Assembly (NCBI GenBank): GCA_002166865.1
Contig: NHTQ01000005.1
Span: 1 to 64,000 of the forward strand
DNA: 64,000 nucleotides
Direction: 5' to 3'
Source: Rhodobacteraceae bacterium WFHF2C18
GTDB lineage: Bacteria > Pseudomonadota > Alphaproteobacteria > Rhodobacterales > Rhodobacteraceae
The position numbers and the translations under genes were made by a program. How positions within the stretch are numbered: the first letter of the stretch is position 1; the number at the start of each line of letters is the position of its first letter. Shown piece after piece: positions 45,667 through 53,783 of this stretch. The notes below the pieces were generated by a model. That model saw only the letters and a program-made list of their open reading frames with translations, was not told where the DNA came from and did not search any database.

Positions 45667-46056
45667 TCAGCGTTGGCCGAGGGCCGCACGCAGCGTCGCG
45701 AGGGACGATTTGTAGATCGTGATCGCGCGGTCGTGCTGGCGCTTCACCTCGACGGCGCGCAGCATTTCGCTTTCCAAGGACACGGAGTTGCCGTTGGGGT
45801 CACGGGTGCTGTCGCGGCGCGGGCGCACCTCCGGCGTTCCGTCCGGGCCGGTACCGGCCAAGTGTCCGGGCCGCGTGGCGCGCAGGGTGAACGCGGCATC
45901 CTCCGCCCCGTAGAGGTCGGCGAAGGGCGGGATGTCGCGCGCGGCATATCCGGGCGTATCGGCGTTGGCCATGTTCTGTGCCACGACGGCCTGCCGGGTG
46001 CCGGCGTGGACGGCCATGGCATGTGCCATTCTGAAGATTTCCAGGTTCTGGAACAT
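45667..46056 (-). CDS. flgB: Flagellar proximal rod protein FlgB
   Basis: A 129-residue rod protein with the diagnostic AQNMANADTPGYAARDIPPF and the C-terminal helix SLESEMLRAVEVKRQHDRAI. The ATG at 46056 follows AGGGAGAA at a suitable distance; the longer frame adds nine non-conserved residues. First gene of the minus-strand rod operon that runs to the second fliL-like gene, divergent from fliI with a CtrA-like box between. Confidence 0.95.
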   Translation of the reverse strand: MFQNLEIFRMAHAMAVHAGTRQAVVAQNMANADTPGYAARDIPPFADLYGAEDAAFTLRATRPGHLAGTGPDGTPEVRPRRDSTRDPNGNSVSLESEMLRAVEVKRQHDRAITIYKSSLATLRAALGQR

Positions 46057-46079
46057 CGGGGCTTCTCCCTCGACCGGTT

Positions 46080-46094
46080 TCAATCAAGGCTTAA
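46080..46094. promoter_or_regulatory. CtrA-like box upstream of flgB
   Basis: On the minus strand TTAA-N7-TTGA, one mismatch from TTAA-N7-TTAA, 23-37 bases before the flgB ATG in the 85-base gap shared with fliI. Confidence 0.5.
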
Positions 46095-46141
46095 CCGCGA
46101 TTCCTTTAGAAATTGTTTTCAGGAGATTTTTGGAGCGTTCG

Positions 46142-47509
46142 ATGGCTGATCAGACCTTGGCGTCCCTGACCTCTCAGATCGCGGCGTTGCCGGCCGTGCG
46201 CGATGTCGGACGGGTCCTGCAGGTGGAGGGCGAGACCCTGCACATCGGGGGGCTGTCCGCCTCCGCCCGGCTGGGAGACAGGATATGCATCCTGCGCGCG
46301 GAGGGCCCGCCCCTTCACGGCGAGGTGCTTCAGATGATGCAGGGCCGGGTCGTCGCGCTGGCCTACGGCCCGCTTCAGGGCGTCCGCCTGGGGGATCGCG
46401 TGCGCCGCGAGGATGCGGCCACTCTGGCCCCGGCGGACCGGTGGATCGGGCGGGTCATCGACCCGTTCGGACAGCCGCTGGATGGCCGCCCCCTGTTGCG
46501 CGGGCCGGTTGCGCGGCCGCTCAGGGCCGACCCGCCACCGCCCGGTCGCCGTCGTGCCATGGGGGCGCGGCTCGAGACCGGGATGGCTGCTTTCGACACG
46601 CTCCTGCCGATCGTCCGGGGACAGCGTATCGGCCTCTTCGCCGGCGCCGGCGTTGGCAAGTCCAGCCTGTTGGGGCACTTGGGCCGCCGGATGGAGGCGG
46701 ATGTCGTGATCTTCGCGCTTATCGGGGAACGGGGCCGGGAGCTGCGCGAATTCGTGGAAAAGACCCTCGGGCCGGACGGAATGCGCCGGGCGGTCGTGGT
46801 CGCTGCGACCTCGGACCAGTCCCCTCTCGTGCGGCGTCGGTGCGCCTGGTCGGCCATGACCGTTGCCGAGCATTTCCGCGATCAGGGTCGGCATGTCCTC
46901 TTTCTGGCCGATTCGGTGACGCGCTTTGCCGAGGCGCACCGCGAGGTCGCGACCACCGCCGGCGAACTGCCCGCGCTGCGTGGCTATCCGGCCTCGATGG
47001 CGCACCAGATCATGGCGCTTTGCGAGCGCGCGGGCCCCGGGCCCGAAGGAGCAGGCGACATCACGGCCCTTTTCAGCGTTCTGGTTGCGGGCGCGGACAT
47101 GGACGAACCGGTGGCCGACACCCTGCGCGGCGTTCTCGACGGGCATGTCGTCATGGATCGCGCGATTGCCGAGCGCGGGCGATACCCGGCCATCGACCTG
47201 TTGCGCTCGGTCTCGCGCAGCTTGCCGGACGCGGCGAGTGCGGCCGAGAACGCGTTGATTGCCAAGGCCCGAGGCCTGCTCTCGGCCTATGCCGGGTCGG
47301 AGACAATGATCAGGGCCGGCCTGTATGCGGAGGGTAGTGATCCGGCGCTGGACCAGGCGATCCGCGCTTGGCCCGACCTCGATGCCTTCCTCTCCGAAAA
47401 GGCTGCGGACGGCATCGCAGGCAGTTTCGATCGCCTTGGCCTCATCCTGCGGCGCGCCGGGGTGGATCTGGCCGCCAAGGCAGTGCCGGCTGCGCGGGCC
47501 GAGTCGTAG
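46142..47509 (+). CDS. fliI: Flagellum-specific ATPase FliI
   Basis: The 455-residue ATPase of the flagellar type III export system. It shows the F1-like start domain, GRVIDPFGQPLDG near 103-115, Walker A GAGVGKSS at 168-175, the Walker B strand RHVLFLADSVTRFAEAHRE, and the GAGDITALFSVLVAGADMDEP segment. It stands alone on the plus strand, convergent with the DUF1217 gene. The ATG at 46142 follows TGGAG. FliH-like and FliJ-like partners are encoded at 29176 and 41071. Confidence 0.96.
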   Translation: MADQTLASLTSQIAALPAVRDVGRVLQVEGETLHIGGLSASARLGDRICILRAEGPPLHGEVLQMMQGRVVALAYGPLQGVRLGDRVRREDAATLAPADRWIGRVIDPFGQPLDGRPLLRGPVARPLRADPPPPGRRRAMGARLETGMAAFDTLLPIVRGQRIGLFAGAGVGKSSLLGHLGRRMEADVVIFALIGERGRELREFVEKTLGPDGMRRAVVVAATSDQSPLVRRRCAWSAMTVAEHFRDQGRHVLFLADSVTRFAEAHREVATTAGELPALRGYPASMAHQIMALCERAGPGPEGAGDITALFSVLVAGADMDEPVADTLRGVLDGHVVMDRAIAERGRYPAIDLLRSVSRSLPDAASAAENALIAKARGLLSAYAGSETMIRAGLYAEGSDPALDQAIRAWPDLDAFLSEKAADGIAGSFDRLGLILRRAGVDLAAKAVPAARAES

Positions 47510-47570
47510 CGGTACAGGGGCAGCGATGGGCGCGATGTGGTCGGTCCCCGGCCGCACCGGCGCAATTCGA

Positions 47571-48395
47571 TCAGGACCAAGCGGTGGCCGGCGCCGCGCC
47601 GGAGGCAGGCTGCAGCAGCGTGACCGCGATGGCGGTCGGGCTTGCGACGCGCGTATCGGCAATCTGATCGCGGACCAGAAACCGCTCTATTAATGTCTCG
47701 CGCGCGGTTTCCTGGGAAAGGTCCGAGAGGCTGGCAAGGCCCAGCTGGGTGCGCGCCTTTTGTTTGAAAGTGGCAAGCTGGCGGTCGAGATCCAATTGGC
47801 CGAACGCCTCTGGCAGCCCCAGGGCCTTCTCGAAGACTCGGCGCAACGGTGGCGTCCCCATGATCTGGAACCATTTCGTGTCTTCTTTAAGGTCGGTGCG
47901 CGCGGCCAGATCGCTCAACTCCCGCCGGGCGTTCATCGCCAGGCGAAGGCTCTGATCCTGCTCCCCCACCGCCACTTCGAAGGCGCGGTCGCGGTAAAGT
48001 GCCGTGATCCCGGCCCCGAAGCCCGGTTCGCCGGTCTGCAGGGGCTTTTCGGGGCCGAACCCGAAGGCCGCTGCGAGTTGCTCGTACCGCGTATCGGCCA
48101 AGCGGTTGGCCAGCGCCTGCTCGCTGCCGGTGCCTTCTTCCAGCACCCGGCGAATCAGGGCGCGGTTGTCGATGTCGCCTTGCAGGCCGAAGGCCCCAAG
48201 AGCGATGCGCAGAAGGCGCCGGTCCGAGACGAGTTCATCGGCGGAGCGGACCGTCGAGATCCGCTGTTCGAAATAGGCCGTGTCCCGCACCACGGCAGGC
48301 GACTTGTCGAAGGCTGCACTCTGCCGCTCAAGCGTGGCGTTGAGGAAGGTCCAGCCCGGCAGACCGGCCAGGGGGACGACCGGACGGAACGTCAT
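47571..48395 (-). CDS. DUF1217 flagellar-cluster protein
   Basis: A 274-residue mostly helical protein of the DUF1217 family, common in alphaproteobacterial flagellar clusters and of unknown role. Typical pieces are PLAGLPGWTFLNATLERQSAAF near the start, DELVSDRRLLRIALGAFGLQGD, RLADTRYEQLAAAFGFG, and DTKWFQIMGTPPLRRVFEKALGLP. I chose the ATG at 48395 because it overlaps the flbT stop by 4 bases. Last gene of flaF-flbT-DUF1217. A secreted or assembly role is inferred from context only. Confidence 0.85.
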   Translation of the reverse strand: MTFRPVVPLAGLPGWTFLNATLERQSAAFDKSPAVVRDTAYFEQRISTVRSADELVSDRRLLRIALGAFGLQGDIDNRALIRRVLEEGTGSEQALANRLADTRYEQLAAAFGFGPEKPLQTGEPGFGAGITALYRDRAFEVAVGEQDQSLRLAMNARRELSDLAARTDLKEDTKWFQIMGTPPLRRVFEKALGLPEAFGQLDLDRQLATFKQKARTQLGLASLSDLSQETARETLIERFLVRDQIADTRVASPTAIAVTLLQPASGAAPATAWS

Positions 48396-48796
48396 GATGC
48401 CCCGTGCGCCAGCAGCCTGGCCTCGCGTGGCAGAAGTGCGCGAAGGGCCTTCAGGCACTGGTAATACTCGCCGTCGATAAGCGATTGGGTCGCCCGGCCG
48501 ATATGCGCCCGGCTGTCGGCGTCGGTGAAGACCTGGCTCAACTCTTCGATCCGGCGCAGAAGCTGCAGGCGCATCTCTTCGGGGTCGGCATCGCCTGACA
48601 GCACCAGCTGCGCCGAATAACAGACCCGCCGCACCGGCGTGGTGACCTCGTCGGGGTGGATTGCATCCCGAAGCCTGAGAATGTTGGCGTCGGGCGTGAC
48701 AATCGTGAGCCGTGCACGTCGCTCCCCGTTCTCGACCACGGCGCGATTGACAAGCACGCGCTCGCGCGGCCCCAGCTTCAGGACCAGCCCGCTCAT
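48392..48796 (-). CDS. flbT: Flagellin translation regulator FlbT
   Basis: A 134-residue RNA-binding regulator of flagellin mRNA translation and stability known from Caulobacter and Brucella. The pattern LVLKLGPRERVLVNRAVVENGERRARLTI, the segment EVTTPVRRVCYSAQLVLSG and ALRALLPREARLL at the end (in parts) fit FlbT closely. It overlaps flaF by 4 bases upstream and the DUF1217 gene by 4 bases downstream. Confidence 0.92.
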   Translation of the reverse strand: MSGLVLKLGPRERVLVNRAVVENGERRARLTIVTPDANILRLRDAIHPDEVTTPVRRVCYSAQLVLSGDADPEEMRLQLLRRIEELSQVFTDADSRAHIGRATQSLIDGEYYQCLKALRALLPREARLLAHGAS

Positions 48797-49170
48797 GCCG
48801 TCGCGCCCCGGTCGCGGAGCCCTTGCATCAAGGCGGTATTGAGCTCGATCAGCACGCTGGCGGAGGCGCTGCCTGCCAGAACCTTCGCGCTGTGCACCTC
48901 GGTGAAGCGCGCCAGCGAAAGGAGGCGCGCGCGCAGATCATCGGGCAATGCGTTGCCGTCACCGGCCAGATCGACGGCAAGCAGAGCCCAAAGGCGCCGA
49001 TTTTCATGTAACGCATCGGCGAGATCGGCGAAATCTGTTTCTGCCGCGTTTTCGGCGTGCTGCAGGCGGCCGGTGACACGGGCGAAAGCGTCGTATTCGG
49101 TGCCGCGCGGTGTGCGGATGGGGTACGCATTGGCCCCGTAGGCGTGCTGTGCTTGCTGTGTCGCGTTCAC
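48793..49170 (-). CDS. flaF: Flagellin regulator FlaF
   Basis: A 125-residue helical protein that in alphaproteobacteria promotes flagellin translation and secretion against FlbT. It matches FlaF in TPRGTEYDAFARVTGRLQ, ALHENRRLWALLAVDLAGDGNALPDDLRARLLSLA (in parts) and HSAKVLAGSASASVLIELN. Start is GTG at 49170 after AAAGGACATCCC. It lies just downstream of fliC and its terminator, the standard fliC-flaF-flbT order. Confidence 0.93.
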   Translation of the reverse strand: MNATQQAQHAYGANAYPIRTPRGTEYDAFARVTGRLQHAENAAETDFADLADALHENRRLWALLAVDLAGDGNALPDDLRARLLSLARFTEVHSAKVLAGSASASVLIELNTALMQGLRDRGATA

Positions 49171-49208
49171 GGGATGTCCTTTCAGGGGTCAGGGCTTGGC
49201 AGGTATCC

Positions 49209-49235
49209 GGAAGAAGGGGCGCCCGAAGGCGCCCC
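49209..49235 (-). terminator. Terminator of fliC
   Basis: On the minus strand GGGGCGCC-TTCG-GGCGCCCC (stem 49216-49223 with 49228-49235) followed by TTCTTCC, 7 bases after the fliC stop. The UUCG tetraloop makes it very stable. It would separate abundant flagellin mRNA from flaF-flbT. Confidence 0.85.
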
Positions 49236-49242
49236 GCCCATC

Positions 49243-50577
49243 CTAGCCTCTGAAGAGGGACAGAATCGATTGCGGCGCCTGGTTGGCGATCGAGAGCGAC
49301 TGCGTCGCCAGCTGTTGCTGCACCTGCAGCGCCTGCAGGCGCGCCGAGGTCTCTTCCATGTTGGCGTCCACCAGCGCCCCGATGCCGGAATTGAGCGAGT
49401 CCGTCAGCTTGCTGACGAAATCCGACTGGGTCGAGATCTGGCTTTGGGCCGAGCCGAAGGCAGCGGCTGCATCCAATGACTTGTCGATCATGCCCCCGAT
49501 CGCCGTCAGCGCCCCCGTGGCACCCGAATCGGTGGTCACGTCGATGTTCTGCAGAGCGCCCAACCCACCGCTGGCCGCCGAGGACCCGGGCGTGCCGCCG
49601 GTCTGTGCGCGCAGGCCGATATCGAGGTTGCCGTTCGTGGTGCCGGCGTCTCCATTACTGATGGTGATCTGATTGTCGCTGACGGTGGCCGACAGTTTCA
49701 GCGAGGAGTCCGTCGCCGCCTCGAAGAAGGAACTGATCTGGTTCGTCAGGTTCCGGGCAACGTCGGCGGTGCCGTCGGTCGCGCTGGCCACGTACTGGAA
49801 TGTCCGCTCGCCTGTGGCAGTTCCGCCACCTGCGACGTTTACAGGCACGTTGCCAAGGGCGACCTCGAAGCTGTCACCTTCGGAGACCTGGCCGATGGTG
49901 ATGACCTCGTCCGTGTTGTTGGCGATAGAGGCATTCGAGGTGCCGCCGTCGATCGGGGCGCTGTCGTCGTTGATCGTGGCCGAGTTGGCGCTGTCGATCA
50001 GGGCTTCGGCGGCCGTTTGGTCGCCGAGGTCAGTGTTGCCAAAACTCTGCGCCGTGGTGGGTGTGGTCACCGAAAGGTTCTGGCGACTCACCGCAATCTC
50101 GTTGCTGGACACGTTACCGGACGAATCGCGGTCGAGCGACGAGAGGATATTGACCGGGTCGGTGCTGCTGCCGTCCACAAGGTTCAACCCGTTGAACTGC
50201 GCGGAGCCCACGACCGATTCGATCTGCTTGGTCAGGGCGTCAATGTCGGTCTGGATCTTCTCCCGGTCGACGTTTTCCTCCTGGGCCGCGACGACCTTCT
50301 CCTTGATCTGGGTGAGAAGGTCGGTGGTGGTCTCCGCGGCGTTGCGGGCCACGGCAACGGTCGATTCGCCGAGTGACAGACTTTCCGAGATTGCCTTGAA
50401 ACCGGAGACGTCAGATTCCATGACCTTCGAGATCGCGAAGACCGCTGCGTTATCCTTGGCCGAGGCCACCTTTTTGCCGGTCGAGATCATGTCCTGGGTC
50501 TTGGCCAGGTTGGAGTTGACCGATTTCAGCGTTTGCAGCGCGGTCATTGCACTGTTGTTTGTCAGAATGCTGGACAT
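49243..50577 (-). CDS. fliC: Flagellin
   Basis: The 444-residue filament subunit. Conserved D0/D1 ends are seen: SSILTNNSAMTALQTLKSVN and TGKKVASAKDNAAVFAISKVM at the start, and AAFGSAQSQISTQSDFVSKL, NMEETSARLQALQVQQQLAT and SIANQAPQSILSLFRG at the end. The central domain (about 150-350) is Ser/Thr/Gly/Asn-rich and lacks known glycosylation-specific motifs. I chose the ATG at 50577 because AAGGGAAAC lies 6-14 bases upstream. It is a single copy in this window. A 200-base leader with a CtrA-like box precedes it. Confidence 0.96.
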   Translation of the reverse strand: MSSILTNNSAMTALQTLKSVNSNLAKTQDMISTGKKVASAKDNAAVFAISKVMESDVSGFKAISESLSLGESTVAVARNAAETTTDLLTQIKEKVVAAQEENVDREKIQTDIDALTKQIESVVGSAQFNGLNLVDGSSTDPVNILSSLDRDSSGNVSSNEIAVSRQNLSVTTPTTAQSFGNTDLGDQTAAEALIDSANSATINDDSAPIDGGTSNASIANNTDEVITIGQVSEGDSFEVALGNVPVNVAGGGTATGERTFQYVASATDGTADVARNLTNQISSFFEAATDSSLKLSATVSDNQITISNGDAGTTNGNLDIGLRAQTGGTPGSSAASGGLGALQNIDVTTDSGATGALTAIGGMIDKSLDAAAAFGSAQSQISTQSDFVSKLTDSLNSGIGALVDANMEETSARLQALQVQQQLATQSLSIANQAPQSILSLFRG

Positions 50578-50727
50578 ACTTGTTTCCCTTAGCCTGAGGT
50601 GCTTTTGCACAGGTTGAGCGTCGCCCATATGCGGGCAGTTCCTGCCGTCGTTCTGACGTCTGCAGCGGGCGGTGGCCCCGGCCGCGCCATCCGTGATCGG
50701 ATGCAGGAGCAGGCTGGGCGCGAAAAG

Positions 50728-50742
50728 CTAATCGAGCGCTAA
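50728..50742. promoter_or_regulatory. Weak CtrA-like box upstream of fliC
   Basis: On the minus strand TTAG-N7-TTAG, two mismatches from TTAA-N7-TTAA, about 150-165 bases before the flagellin ATG and 41 bases after the stop of the upstream gene. Weaker than the other boxes. Confidence 0.3.
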
Positions 50743-50783
50743 GACGAGGGCGCTCTCTGCTCTCAATTCTAACTAATTCCGGC

Positions 50784-51143
50784 TCAGGCGCGGCGTTCCA
50801 TGCGGTCCGGGGCCGTGCCGTCAATCGTCTTCTTGCGTCCGCGCGAATCGTAGGTTTCCAGAGACCGGCGCACGCGGCGCACCTCGGAAAGGCGGGCCGC
50901 GGCGCTGCGGATGCCCTGCAGCGTGCCGTCGAGAAGGGTCTGGTTGACGGCCGCCTTGGCGCGCAGTGCCGCGGCCGCCGCCGATTCCGAGTCACGCAAG
51001 TGCCCGACGGCATCCAGCAGCGCCGCCTTTCGAGCCATAATCGGCGCGATCTGGGACAGGTGACCGTCCAGCAGCGCCTGCCGCTCTTGGTCGAGCAGCT
51101 GGTCGAGTTCGGCGATTTCGGGCCGGCGCGAGTCATCCGTCAT
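50784..51143 (-). CDS. FlgN-like flagellar export chaperone candidate
   Basis: A 119-residue helical protein with the pattern IAELDQLLDQERQALLDGHL, QIAPIMARKAALLDAVGHL and a second long helix to about residue 95. The ELdxLLdxERxALLxGdL and KxxLL spacing is the hallmark of FlgN-type chaperones for FlgK and FlgL. It overlaps the rod-binding protein gene by 11 bases and lies upstream of fliC. Sequence is short and the family diverse, so the name is tentative; a FliT-like or general chaperone role is the alternative. Confidence 0.68.
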   Translation of the reverse strand: MTDDSRRPEIAELDQLLDQERQALLDGHLSQIAPIMARKAALLDAVGHLRDSESAAAAALRAKAAVNQTLLDGTLQGIRSAAARLSEVRRVRRSLETYDSRGRKKTIDGTAPDRMERRA

Positions 51144-51420
51144 CGGCTTTTTCCATCATGGCCTCGACGAAGGCTGCCGTGAGGCCGATCCCCCCGGCCT
51201 CGACCATCTCGCGGGCGACCGCCTCGCGCTGAAAGGAGGCGAACTGGCGTTCCCCCGGTCCCCCGCTGAAGGAATTCTCCTGCGTGCCGAATCCGGCGGA
51301 CTTCAGCATTTCGGCCAAGAAGGTCGTCTCCAACTCTCGGGCCGCAGTCCGGATATCGGCCGGGCGCGGGGCGTTGCTCCGGCCAGCATCGGCGCTCAGA
51401 GGAGGGAGGGGATCGGTCAC
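51133..51420 (-). CDS. flgJ: Rod-binding protein (FlgJ N-terminal type)
   Basis: A 95-residue protein that corresponds to the rod-capping N-terminal domain of FlgJ without the muramidase half, as usual in alphaproteobacteria. Typical are RTAARELETTFLAEMLKSAGF, the GGPGERQFASFQREAVAREM segment and GGIGLTAAFVEAMM. Start is a GTG at 51420 (weak site GAGGT upstream); the frame continues further upstream but without family similarity. The lytic activity is probably supplied by the transglycosylase at 36316. Confidence 0.88.
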   Translation of the reverse strand: MTDPLPPLSADAGRSNAPRPADIRTAARELETTFLAEMLKSAGFGTQENSFSGGPGERQFASFQREAVAREMVEAGGIGLTAAFVEAMMEKADDG

Positions 51421-51469
51421 GGCAAAAACCTCGAATTGATGCAACTGGGGGGCATTCGACCCGAAACCG

Positions 51470-51484
51470 GTAAAGAAGCAGTAA
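51470..51484. promoter_or_regulatory. Weak CtrA-like repeat between flgJ and fliK
   Basis: GTAA-N7-GTAA followed by C, two mismatches from TTAA-N7-TTAAC, in the 112-base divergent gap. Same spacing as the stronger boxes but weak on its own. Confidence 0.3.
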
Positions 51485-51532
51485 CGATCTGCTGCCACCC
51501 TTGCCCGGACGTTCCCCGCTGCGGAGGTCTTC

Positions 51533-53029
51533 ATGACGCAGATACCGATCCAATTCGGCGCGCCGCCGAACCAGACCAGGGCCGACCCGGCAAGATGGGA
51601 CCCCGGCGGCGGCGCAGGTGATCCCGCGGCCCGGGACCGCAATGCCGACTTTCATGGCGTTTTCCGCGGGGCGCGCGCGCCGCACGGGCAGGAAACCGCC
51701 AAGGCCGCAGTGGATGAACCCCATGTCGGGCAGGAACGGGCGGCGGCCCATGCGTCGCGGGGCGCCGCGGATTCGGACCATCCGGAGGCAGCGCAGGGGG
51801 CGCCCGACGCGGATACGCAGGGTTCGGACCCGTCCGGTGGGGTCGACCGGGGCGAGAAAGACGCTCATGGGGAGGCCCCTGAAACGGCTGTGTCCTCGCT
51901 TCGTGGCGAAAATAAAGAAGCCCGGCCCAAGGATGCCCAGAGCACGCATGCCAGCCCGGACGCGGCTGCTGCCGAAAGCGCCGCCCCACCGACATCCAGG
52001 GGGGCAGGTCCCAACACCGCTGCGGCCACCGCAGGGGCCGATTCGCAGGCTGTCCCAGAACCGGCAGCGGAAAAAGCCGCCGCTTCGGCCGAAGGCACGG
52101 ATACGGCCCGCTCCGCCGACCGTGGCAAAACGGGCGCCGGCGCAACCGCGGAAACGGCACACCATGTCAGCGGTGCCGCGCATTTTTTCAACCGCTCGGG
52201 GCGCGGGATGGAGGGTCTTCGCCCCAATGACGGCCACCGGGCGGGGGGTGAAGGCCCCGCACTGGCTGTGGCGCGCGGCAGGACGGCGGGGCAACACGCG
52301 CTTGCCGAGGGCAGCCCCTTTCGCCACGGGACGAAGGGAGGCGATGCGGCCGCCCGGCGAGGGCCGGCGGCCGGGCGCCCAGCGGCAACGCCCCTGTCCG
52401 GGGGGACGGAGCATCGGGCCGGGGCCACCGCGCAACCGGGGGGGGGGATCCCGGTTCCGGCCGCACTCCATGCCCGGTCCGACAGTGCCAAGGCGCGAGC
52501 GATCGAGGGCGGAGGAAGCCTGGGCCAAGGCGATATGATCGGCACGCCCGAGGCGCGGGGCGCGCCTTCCGTCACCGCCGGCCCGCGCGCGGCGCAGGTC
52601 ACCGCGCAGGCGCCGGACCTCCCCCGGAGTGTCGCCGTCCAGGTGGCCGAGGCAGCCGGCCGCGCTGGCGGCGAGCGGGCGGTGGAACTGCACCTGCGCC
52701 CGGCCGAGCTGGGCCGGGTCGCGATCAGCCTCACCTCGGGCGACGGCGGCGGCGTTTCCGTTTCGATCCTGGCCGAGCGGCCGGAAACCCTTGACCTGAT
52801 GCGCCGTCACATCGGGCTTTTGACACAGGAATTGCAAGACCTCGGGTATGAGGCGACGGATTTCGCCTTCGATCAGGGCGCGTCGCAGGCACCACCGGAT
52901 TCGCCCGAGACCCCGGAGGAGGAAACGGCGGCGCCGCACGCGGACGGGCCCCCGTCTGACGACGCCGTGCAAAGCCCCGGCACAGGCGCCTGGCGCCTGC
53001 TCGCGGATCGTGTGGATATCAGACTCTAG
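51533..53029 (+). CDS. fliK: Flagellar hook-length control protein FliK
   Basis: A 498-residue exported ruler protein. The first 350 residues are low-complexity and rich in Ala, Gly, Pro, Asp and Arg, as expected for the disordered N-terminal half. The C-terminal Flg_hook domain (about 355-450) is clear: SVAVQVAEAAGRAGGERAVELHLRPAELGRVAISL (in parts), VSVSILAERPETLDLMRRH and LTQELQDLGYEATDFAFDQ. It acts on FlhB to stop hook growth. Divergent from the flgJ gene; flgD follows after 12 bases. Confidence 0.93.
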   Translation: MTQIPIQFGAPPNQTRADPARWDPGGGAGDPAARDRNADFHGVFRGARAPHGQETAKAAVDEPHVGQERAAAHASRGAADSDHPEAAQGAPDADTQGSDPSGGVDRGEKDAHGEAPETAVSSLRGENKEARPKDAQSTHASPDAAAAESAAPPTSRGAGPNTAAATAGADSQAVPEPAAEKAAASAEGTDTARSADRGKTGAGATAETAHHVSGAAHFFNRSGRGMEGLRPNDGHRAGGEGPALAVARGRTAGQHALAEGSPFRHGTKGGDAAARRGPAAGRPAATPLSGGTEHRAGATAQPGGGIPVPAALHARSDSAKARAIEGGGSLGQGDMIGTPEARGAPSVTAGPRAAQVTAQAPDLPRSVAVQVAEAAGRAGGERAVELHLRPAELGRVAISLTSGDGGGVSVSILAERPETLDLMRRHIGLLTQELQDLGYEATDFAFDQGASQAPPDSPETPEEETAAPHADGPPSDDAVQSPGTGAWRLLADRVDIRL

Positions 53030-53041
53030 AAAGGAGCCCCG

Positions 53042-53713
53042 ATGGAACTCACCAACCCCGCCGCCACCTCCGGGCAGACGTCGGCCAGATCCCCTGCCAA
53101 CGGCAAGGGGGGCGCGGCGCTGTCCTCGGATTTCGAGACCTTCCTGAACATGCTGACCGCCCAGATGCGCAACCAGGATCCCCTCAACCCTGTCGAATCC
53201 ACCGATTTCGCCGTGCAACTGGCCACCTTTTCCACGGTCGAACAGCAGGTGCGCACGAACGACCTGCTTGGTTCCCTGCACGACCGCATGGGGGCGCAGG
53301 GGGCGGCGCAGTTGTCCCAGTGGATGGGGCTGGAGGCGCGCGTCGCCGCGCCGGTACGTTTCGAGGGCCAGCCGGTGGCCTTTACCGCCAAGGTCGCGCC
53401 CGGGGCTGAACGCGCCCAGCTCGTCGTCCGCGACCCGGACGGGGCGGTCGCCCAGCGTCAGGATATCCCGGCAAGGAGCGGCCCCGTGCAATGGGCCGGT
53501 GTCACGCAAGGCGGGCGCCCCCTGCCCGCCGGCACCTACGACATCTCGGTCGAATCCTTCGCGGACGGGGACTCGCTGGGCGTTCATCCCGTGGAGATCG
53601 AGGGGCGGATCATCGAGGCCCGCACGGGAGACCCGGAACCGGTTGTGGTTCTGGACACGGGACACCATGTTGCCGCCAGCCAGGTTATCGGGGTCCGCGA
53701 ACCGCAGGGCTGA
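53042..53713 (+). CDS. flgD: Hook-capping protein FlgD
   Basis: A 223-residue scaffold that caps the growing hook. The N-terminal signature [35 protein letters not shown] (in parts) is diagnostic, followed by [10 protein letters not shown]. The C-terminal half has the FlgD Ig/tudor-like pattern ([37 protein letters not shown]). Start after AAAGGAGC. Second gene of fliK-flgD. Confidence 0.95.
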   Translation: MELTNPAATSGQTSARSPANGKGGAALSSDFETFLNMLTAQMRNQDPLNPVESTDFAVQLATFSTVEQQVRTNDLLGSLHDRMGAQGAAQLSQWMGLEARVAAPVRFEGQPVAFTAKVAPGAERAQLVVRDPDGAVAQRQDIPARSGPVQWAGVTQGGRPLPAGTYDISVESFADGDSLGVHPVEIEGRIIEARTGDPEPVVVLDTGHHVAASQVIGVREPQG

Positions 53714-53783
53714 GCGCCGCCGGGCTCCGGTACAGCCCCGGCCGCCCCGCGCGGCGCGGGCGAATATCGAGCGGCGAGGGTGC

